Below are positions 7,029 through 11,600 of a stretch of DNA of 11,600 bases, piece after piece (positions within the stretch are counted from its first letter, which is position 1; each line of letters begins with the position of its first letter). The notes beneath the pieces are model-generated. The model made no database searches, was not told the origin of the DNA, and was given only the letters and a program-made list of their open reading frames with translations. The DNA comes from Acidimicrobiia bacterium (lineage in GTDB: Bacteria; Actinomycetota; Acidimicrobiia; Acidimicrobiales; Aldehydirespiratoraceae). Location: positions 1 through 11,600 of the forward strand of contig JAJDZO010000330.1 of assembly GCA_022824605.1 (NCBI GenBank), given 5' to 3'. The position numbers and the translations under genes were made by a program.

Positions 7029-7035
7029 CGTGCCC

Positions 7036-7049
7036 TGTAAGCGTTTGCA
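7036..7049 (+). promoter_or_regulatory. LacI-family operator
   Basis: TGTAAGCGTTTGCA is an imperfect palindrome (10 of 14 positions symmetric) around a central CG, the hallmark of LacI/CcpA-type sites. It covers the predicted transcription start, 8 bp after the -10 hexamer, where a bound repressor would block initiation. The regulator gene lies immediately upstream. Binding by that particular protein is inferred. Confidence 0.75.
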
Positions 7050-7068
7050 TCCCTGGGAGGGAAACACC

Positions 7069-8721
7069 ATGAAGAAACACTCGCGCCTGTGGCTGATCCT
7101 GGGCGCCCTGCTCAGCTTCGCCCTCGTAGCCGCCGCCTGCGGCGACGACGACGAAGTTGTCGACACCAGCGCGGCTGACGCCGCAGCTGCGGCCGCGGAG
7201 GCCGAAGCAGAGGCCGCCGCGGCTGACGCCGCAGCCGCCGAAGCTGAAGCAGCTGCCGCCGAGGCCGCTGCAGCCGAAGCTCAGGCCGAAGCTGACGATG
7301 CCGCCGCCAGAGCGATGGAAGCCGAGGAGGCTCTCGCCGCGGCCATGGCCGAAGGCGAGGGAGCGGTCGATCCAGAGGTGGTCGCCGAACTCGAGGCCCA
7401 GCTGGCCGACGCCCAGGCCGAAGCGGAAGCGGCTGCTGCCGAAGCCGCCGCGGCCGAAGAGGCCCAGGCTGCTGCCGAAGCAGCCCAGATGGAGGCCGAG
7501 GCGGCCGTGATGGACCGCAGCATGGCCGGCCTCGTCGTCACCATCCTCGGTCCCGAGACCGGCTCTGAGGCCGAGGGCTTCGTGGCCGGCTTCGAGCCCC
7601 TGCGTGAGCGCACCGGCATCGTGGTGCGGTATTCGGGCACCCGTGACGCCACCACCGAGCTGAACCTGGCCGTCGAGGCCGGCGACCCGCCCGACATCGT
7701 GATCATCCCCCAGCCGGGCCGGATCAAGCAGTTCGGCGAGTCCGGCGACGCGGTGGCCCTGCCCCAGGACATGCTGGACAGGATCGGCGGCTCCTACGAC
7801 CCGTTCTGGTTCGACCTGGCCTCCTCGGGCGGCAACGTGTACGGCGTGCCCAACAAGGGCGACGTGAAGAGCCTGGTGTGGTACAGCCCGCAGGGCTTCG
7901 CCGACAACGGCTACGAGATCCCCACCACCTGGGCCGAGCTCGACGCGCTGATGGAGCAGATGAAGGGCAACGGCCACACCCCGTGGTGCGTCGGCATCGA
8001 GTCCGGTGCGGCCACCGGCTGGGCCTTCACCGACTGGATGGAAGACATGATGCTGCGCCTCCACGGCCCGGCCGTCTACGACCAGTGGGTCAACCACGAG
8101 ATCCCCTTCAACGATGCCAAGGTGGTCGAGGTGGCCGAACTCGTCGGCGACATCTGGTTCACCGAGGGCAACGTGAGCGGCGGCCGCGACCTGATCTCGC
8201 AGCGGAGCTTCCGCGAGATGGCGGCGGCCCACCTCAACGGCGAGTGCATGATGCACCGCCAGGCCAACTTCGCGGGCGCCCACTACCTCGAGGCCGGAGC
8301 ATCCTCGCTCGGTCCCGACGGCGACGTGAACGTCTTCTACCTGCCCACCATCAGCGATGACTTCGGCACGGTGGTGCTCGGCGCCGGAACCCACGCGGTG
8401 GCCTTCACCGACAAGCCCGAGACCATGGTGGTGCTCGAGTACATCGGCACCGCCGAGTACGCCGACTCCCGGATCATGGCCGACAAGGGCGGGTTCCTGT
8501 CGCCCAACCGCGACCACGACACCTCGTTGTACAGCTCCTCGTTCGACCAGGGTCTCGCTGAGATCCTCGTCAGCGCCAACCCGTTCCGCTTCGATGCGTC
8601 CGACCTGATGCCGGGCGAGGTCGGAGCGGGCGAGTTCTGGCGGTCCGGTACCGACTACGTGTCCGGTTCCAAGACCGCTCAGGAGTTCGCCGACGACACC
8701 GAGGCTGCTTGGCCTTCCTGA
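7069..8721 (+). CDS. AglE-like sugar ABC transporter substrate-binding lipoprotein with Ala/Glu-rich stalk
   Basis: 550 residues. A lipoprotein signal (MKKHSR plus hydrophobic 7-23) ends in the lipobox VAAAC with Cys24, followed by GDDDE, so the protein is anchored outside the cytoplasmic membrane. Residues 35-148 are almost only Ala, Glu, Asp and Gln. The binding domain (about 154-550) is a family 1 extracellular solute-binding protein; YGVPNKGDVKSLVWYSP, TPWCVGIESGAATGWAFTDW, DQWVNHEIPFND and MMHRQANF resemble the alpha-glucoside binding protein AglE. The only mature cysteines I find besides Cys24 are Cys307 and Cys393, a possible disulfide. ATG 7069 has GGGAGGG at 7055-7061, 7 nt upstream, the best ribosome site in the window; the TTG at 7000 is part of the promoter. 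Alpha-glucosides are the likely ligand class, the exact sugar is not known. Confidence 0.92.
   Translation: MKKHSRLWLILGALLSFALVAAACGDDDEVVDTSAADAAAAAAEAEAEAAAADAAAAEAEAAAAEAAAAEAQAEADDAAARAMEAEEALAAAMAEGEGAVDPEVVAELEAQLADAQAEAEAAAAEAAAAEEAQAAAEAAQMEAEAAVMDRSMAGLVVTILGPETGSEAEGFVAGFEPLRERTGIVVRYSGTRDATTELNLAVEAGDPPDIVIIPQPGRIKQFGESGDAVALPQDMLDRIGGSYDPFWFDLASSGGNVYGVPNKGDVKSLVWYSPQGFADNGYEIPTTWAELDALMEQMKGNGHTPWCVGIESGAATGWAFTDWMEDMMLRLHGPAVYDQWVNHEIPFNDAKVVEVAELVGDIWFTEGNVSGGRDLISQRSFREMAAAHLNGECMMHRQANFAGAHYLEAGASSLGPDGDVNVFYLPTISDDFGTVVLGAGTHAVAFTDKPETMVVLEYIGTAEYADSRIMADKGGFLSPNRDHDTSLYSSSFDQGLAEILVSANPFRFDASDLMPGEVGAGEFWRSGTDYVSGSKTAQEFADDTEAAWPS
7171..7512 (+). repeat. Low-complexity region encoding the Ala/Glu stalk
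   Basis: GCC/GCT/GCA and GAA/GAG codons alternate irregularly, and near-repeats such as GCGGCTGACGCCGCAGC recur (7171 and 7219 region). It encodes residues 35-148 of the lipoprotein. A break with Gly96, Gly98 and Pro102 divides it into helices of about 60 and 46 residues. This is a coding feature, not a separate gene. Confidence 0.8.
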
Positions 8722-8754
8722 CGGCAAGCTCATAGAGCATCCAGAGGTTCCGAC

Positions 8755-8791
8755 CATCGGGCGGGAGGCGCTACGTGCCTCCCGCCCGATG
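8755..8791 (+). terminator. Strong hairpin after the binding-protein gene
   Basis: CATCGGGCGGGAGGC (8755-8769) and its perfect complement (8777-8791) make a 15-bp stem with a 7-nt loop, 33 bp after the lipoprotein stop. No T-tract follows. It may attenuate read-through or protect the 3' end of the abundant binding-protein mRNA, a familiar arrangement in ABC operons. Confidence 0.8.
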
Positions 8792-8801
8792 CCGTTGGAG
8801 C

Positions 8802-8830
8802 ATGACAACATGAGGTCCATCGCGTACTTT
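8802..8830 (+). promoter_or_regulatory. Candidate internal promoter for the permease genes
   Basis: ATGACA (8802-8807) matches TTGACA at five of six bases and lies 17 bp before TACTTT (8825-8830). The GTG start at 8839 comes 8 nt later, the same distance as at the LacI-family gene, again suggesting leaderless transcription. No LacI-type operator is visible here. Confidence 0.55.
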
Positions 8831-8838
8831 GGGGGACC

Positions 8839-10461
8839 GTGGCCCAGCTGGTAACCATGCTCGTGAGCGTCGCCGGGGCACTGCTCGTGTCCGCGGTGGT
8901 GTTCATCGGCGCGAACCGTGCCGTGGACAGCGTCCGGAGCCGCTGGCCCGCCTTCACAGCCTCACTCGGCGTGCTCGCCGGCCTGCTGGTGGGCGCGGTG
9001 GTGCAGCACAACGGCTGGCTGCCCCGCGGCCCGGCCGTAGGCGGCCCCCTCTCCGAGGGCTGGCTGCTGATCGCCGCGGGCGGGATCGTGGGCGCCGCCG
9101 CGGGCGCCCTGCTGGGCCGCTTGGCCCAGCCCGCTCTCGCCCGGCGCTCGCATTGGGAGGACCGGCTGCGGCCCTGGGTGTTCGTCGGGCCGGCGCTGAT
9201 CTTCGTGGTCGGCGGGCTGGTCCTGCCCGGCCTGCGCACGCTGTTCCTTTCGTTCAAGAACGGAACGAGAGGCCGTGAGCCCGGCTTCACGTTCGAGCAC
9301 TACACCGACATCTTCACCAACCGCACGTTCTTCACCTTCGAGGGGTGGACGTCGATCTTCACCGGCCGGCTGTTCATAGTCGGACTGGCAGTGGCGGTCA
9401 TCGCGGCCGCGGCCGCTTGGGCCAGCTCCTCGCTGATCGTCGGCGGGCCGGTACGGGTGGTGGCCGCCGCCCGGCTGGTGCGTCTGCTCAAGATCGCGGC
9501 GGCGGTGCTGGTGGTTGCGGTGGTGGTGGCGTTCATCGAGTCGCTGGCGCGCGATCCCAACCGCTCCGAGATCATGGACGTGCTCACCGTGATCGTGTCG
9601 AGCCGGGTCACGCTCTGGATCGCGGTGGGGGCGGCCGCGTTGATCCTGACCGCTTGGATGGCAGCGCGGGTCCGCGGCCGTGAGGTGGAACTCGACTGGG
9701 GGTCACCGGCGGCGTCCTCGCTGGTGGTGGTGGCCTCCATCCTGGTGGTGTTCGGCGCACTGTCGACGCTGCGGGGCGTGGTCTGGAACAACATCTGGTG
9801 GGTGGTGACCGTGGCCGGGCTGTCCACCGTGCTGGGTCTGCTGCTGGCTGTGCTGGCTGAGCGGGCCCGGGGCGACCGGATCGGCAAGACCCTGATCTTC
9901 ATGCCTATGGCCATCTCGATGGTCGGAGCGGCCGTCATCTGGGACTTCATGTACGAGGTGCAGCCGATGGGCAACCAGACCGGGCTGTTCAACGCGGTGC
10001 TGCAGGGGCTCGGCTTCACGCCCCGCGGCTTCTTCATCAACGCCACGATGATCCCCTGGAACAACTTCTGGATCATGTTCATCATGGTGTGGATCCAGAC
10101 CGGCTTCGCCATGGTTGTGCTGGCCGCCGCCATCCGGGCCGTGCCCGAGGAGCTCACCGAGGCCGCCGAGGTCGACGGGGCGAGCCGGGCGCAGGTCTTC
10201 TGGCGGGTGGTGATGCCCCAGATCAGGCCCACCATCATCGTGGTGGTCACCACCCTCATCGTGATCGTCACCAAGGTGTTCGACCTGGTGAAGGCCACCA
10301 CCAACGGCGCCAACCGCACCAACGTGCTGGCCAACGAGATGTTCGACCAGCTGCGTGACCGCAACTTCACATCCAGCAGCGCCTTCGCGGTGGTGCTGTT
10401 CGCCCTGGTGCTGCCGGTGATGATCTACAACATCCGCCGACTCCAGCGAGAGATGGCATGA
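8839..10461 (+). CDS. AglF-like sugar ABC transporter permease, enlarged
   Basis: 540 residues against roughly 300-340 for usual AglF/MalF-type permeases. The core is clear: WVFVGPALIFVVGGLVLPGLRTLFLSF (112-138), NNIWWVVTVAGLSTVLGLLLAVLAER (317-342), TLIFMPMAISMVGAAVIWDF (351-370), WIQTGFAMVVLAAAIRAVP (418-435) and the ATPase-contacting EAA loop (EAAEVDGASRAQ, 441-452, then P460...RP). This is one half of the membrane channel for the sugar delivered by the binding lipoprotein. Two additions are unusual: residues 1-108 with about three hydrophobic helices, and residues about 176-313 with about four more, inserted between the first core helix and the rest. A 14-residue segment is repeated directly (151-164 and 166-179, 9 identical). 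I take GTG 8839 as start, behind a -10-like hexamer; a later start would drop the extension. Confidence 0.88.
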   Translation: MAQLVTMLVSVAGALLVSAVVFIGANRAVDSVRSRWPAFTASLGVLAGLLVGAVVQHNGWLPRGPAVGGPLSEGWLLIAAGGIVGAAAGALLGRLAQPALARRSHWEDRLRPWVFVGPALIFVVGGLVLPGLRTLFLSFKNGTRGREPGFTFEHYTDIFTNRTFFTFEGWTSIFTGRLFIVGLAVAVIAAAAAWASSSLIVGGPVRVVAAARLVRLLKIAAAVLVVAVVVAFIESLARDPNRSEIMDVLTVIVSSRVTLWIAVGAAALILTAWMAARVRGREVELDWGSPAASSLVVVASILVVFGALSTLRGVVWNNIWWVVTVAGLSTVLGLLLAVLAERARGDRIGKTLIFMPMAISMVGAAVIWDFMYEVQPMGNQTGLFNAVLQGLGFTPRGFFINATMIPWNNFWIMFIMVWIQTGFAMVVLAAAIRAVPEELTEAAEVDGASRAQVFWRVVMPQIRPTIIVVVTTLIVIVTKVFDLVKATTNGANRTNVLANEMFDQLRDRNFTSSSAFAVVLFALVLPVMIYNIRRLQREMA

Positions 10462-10480
10462 CGCCCGCCCGCGACTGCAG

Positions 10481-10500
10481 GCTCCCTCGGCTTGGGGAGC
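10481..10500 (+). promoter_or_regulatory. Hairpin covering the Shine-Dalgarno of the second permease gene
   Basis: GCTCCC (10481-10486) pairs with GGGAGC (10495-10500), with an additional T-G pair and a 6-nt loop. The 3' arm contains GGGGAG (10494-10499), the ribosome site 5 nt before the GTG at 10505. Closing of the stem would hide that site, which could couple translation to the upstream gene. Confidence 0.45.
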
Positions 10501-10504
10501 GACG

Positions 10505-11440
10505 GTGACTTCAACGCAGACTGCGCTGATGCCCACGGGGCTGCGGCTGCGGCGGCTGGCCGCGGAGGCGCCCACCTGGGTGATGTGGCTGATCGTGGTG
10601 GTGTGGACGGTGCCGACCATCGGACTGTTCGTGTCGTCGTTCCGCAAGGTGCCCGACATCGACTCGTCGGGATGGTGGACCGCCTGGAACGACCTCGACA
10701 ACCTGACCCTGCAGAACTACCGCGACATCTTCCGCGAGACCGCAGCCCAGCCGTCGATGTGGGAGTTCGCGCTCAATTCGGTGGCCATCGTGGTGCCGGC
10801 CACGATCATCCCCATCGCGGTGGCGGCCTTCGCGGCCTACGGGTTCGCCTGGATGGAGTTCCGGGGCCGCAACTGGCTCTTCGTCGGGCTGGTGTCGATG
10901 ATCGCCCTGCCCAACCAGATGGCGTTCGTGCCCCTCCTTCAGCTCTTCAACGGTGGCGCCCGGTTCACCATCCCCGGCGTCGACTGGACGCTGGCGCTGC
11001 TTCCCGACGTGGGCATCGCCAACACCGCGGCCGCGGTCTGGCTCACCCATACCGCGTTCGGGCTGCCGCTGGCCGTTCTGCTGTTGCACAACTTCGTCAG
11101 CCAGCTGCCGCGTGACATCTTCGAGGCGGCCCGCATCGACGGCGCCAGCCATTTCGTCATCTTCTGGCGGCTGGTCGTGCCGTTGGCCCGTCCCGCGCTG
11201 GCCGCGTTCGCGGTGTTCCAGTTCCTGTGGACCTGGAACGACTACCTGATCGCATCGGTGTTCCTCAACGAGAACGAGCCGATGACCATCGCGCTGGTGA
11301 ACCTGGTGGGGGAGCGGGGCTCGAACTTCCAGCTCCGCTTCGCCTCGGCCTTCGTGATCATGGTCGTGCCCCTGATCGTGTTCTTCAGCCTGCAACGCCA
11401 CTTCGTGCGTGGCCTGCTGGCCGGCTCCGTCAAGGGCTGA
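10505..11440 (+). CDS. AglG-like sugar ABC transporter permease
   Basis: 311 residues, a normal MalG/AglG-type permease that pairs with the upstream protein to form the transmembrane pore. The first helix is at about 25-45 (WVMWLIVVVWTVPTIGLFVSSF), then NYRDIF, a helix at about 88-113, SMIALPNQMAFVPLLQLF, TAFGLPLAVLLLHNFVSQLP and the EAA loop EAARIDGASHFVIFWRLVVP (207-226) that contacts the ATPase, followed by FLWTWNDYLIA and a last helix ending VRGLLAGSVKG, the usual C-terminal pattern. Start GTG 10505 follows GGGGAG. The gap to the upstream permease gene is 43 bp, so both are one transcription unit. The stop TGA 11438-11440 lies within repeat copy C. No ATPase gene follows inside the window; one could be downstream or shared from elsewhere. 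Confidence 0.93.
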   Translation: MTSTQTALMPTGLRLRRLAAEAPTWVMWLIVVVWTVPTIGLFVSSFRKVPDIDSSGWWTAWNDLDNLTLQNYRDIFRETAAQPSMWEFALNSVAIVVPATIIPIAVAAFAAYGFAWMEFRGRNWLFVGLVSMIALPNQMAFVPLLQLFNGGARFTIPGVDWTLALLPDVGIANTAAAVWLTHTAFGLPLAVLLLHNFVSQLPRDIFEAARIDGASHFVIFWRLVVPLARPALAAFAVFQFLWTWNDYLIASVFLNENEPMTIALVNLVGERGSNFQLRFASAFVIMVVPLIVFFSLQRHFVRGLLAGSVKG

Positions 11441-11578
11441 GAGGCCGAGCGAATAGGCGAGCGAGCGCGCTCCATACGGGCGAGGCCGTGGCCCGAGCGG
11501 CCCGTGAGCGCAGCGAACAAGAGCGGGAAACACCCAGCCCCGACGCGACAAACCTGCACCTATCTGCGCGCTCTCTGA
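11437..11578 (+). repeat. Interspersed repeat element, copy C
   Basis: About 142 bp, beginning CTGAGAGGCCGAGCGAATAG at the permease stop and ending CGCGCTCTCTGA. Its ends are imperfect inverted repeats (14 of 20). Bases 11461-11535 are identical to copy B. The interior includes the palindrome GAGCGCGCTC (11463-11472) and several GGCC/GGGC arms that can fold. It closes the transporter operon. Confidence 0.9.
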
Positions 11579-11579
11579 A

Positions 11580-11593
11580 CGTCGGGCCCGACG
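11580..11593. other. Perfect 14-bp palindrome
   Basis: CGTCGGGCCCGACG is a gapless inverted repeat immediately after copy C and near the end of the window. It could be an operator for a gene beyond the window or part of a structured flank; nothing more can be said. Confidence 0.5.
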
Positions 11594-11600
11594 CCGCGGA

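Noticed and set aside
7000..7068. TTG 7000 as start of the binding protein
   Set aside because: The stretch is the promoter and operator; a lipoprotein signal with ribosome site begins at ATG 7069.
6604..8820. 738-residue minus-strand frame opposite the regulator and binding-protein genes
   Set aside because: The sense strand encodes complete LacI and AglE-like proteins. The antisense frame stays open because of GC bias and the Ala/Glu codon run, and looks like Gly/Phe low complexity there.
9300..10701. Minus-strand frames of more than 330 residues opposite the permease genes
   Set aside because: Both are Thr/Ser- or His/Gln-rich antisense shadows of membrane-protein codons; the sense permeases are clear.

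Overview
The window is GC-rich, densely coded and transcribed entirely from the + strand. Several genes start on GTG or ATG directly behind a -10-like hexamer with no Shine-Dalgarno. The solute-binding lipoprotein has a short signal followed by Cys-Gly-Asp-Asp-Asp. Both traits fit a high-GC actinobacterium; I infer an uncultured or marine Acidimicrobiia-like lineage, which the sequence alone cannot prove.

Layout: (1) 1-747, the 3' part of an LLM-class flavin-dependent oxidoreductase, then 807-1640, a two-domain sulfurtransferase (SseA/rhodanese type) whose 3' end runs into a 20-bp tandem repeat. (2) 1926-5754, a glycerol module: a GlpD-like FAD-dependent glycerol-3-phosphate dehydrogenase, a very well conserved GlpK glycerol kinase (ATGA overlap) and a classical SDR dehydrogenase. 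(3) 5993-11440, a sugar-uptake module: LacI-family regulator, AglE-like solute-binding lipoprotein, an unusually large AglF-like permease and an AglG-like permease. No ABC ATPase and no glycosidase lie within the window.

The gaps between these units hold an interspersed repeat of about 142 bp, with imperfect terminal inverted repeats: full copies at 1764-1904 (+), 5806-5948 (-) and 11437-11578 (+), plus a solitary end at 5751-5767. Copies B and C are identical over 75 bp. At two genes the element terminus supplies the TGA stop codon.

Regulation is readable at the transporter. A -35/-10 pair (TTGATT, 17 bp, TAGCGT) is followed at the expected transcription start by a CG-centred LacI-type operator, TGTAAGCGTTTGCA, so the adjacent LacI protein probably represses the binding-protein gene. 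A perfect 15-bp hairpin separates the binding protein from the permeases, which seem to have a second promoter.

Working idea (inference): an alpha-glucoside-family importer beside glycerol kinase and G3P dehydrogenase would suit uptake of a glycosylated glycerol such as glucosylglycerol, with hydrolysis by an enzyme encoded elsewhere and channelling of glycerol to dihydroxyacetone phosphate. The most unusual protein architectures are the Ala/Glu-rich stalk of the binding protein and the extra membrane segments in the first permease.
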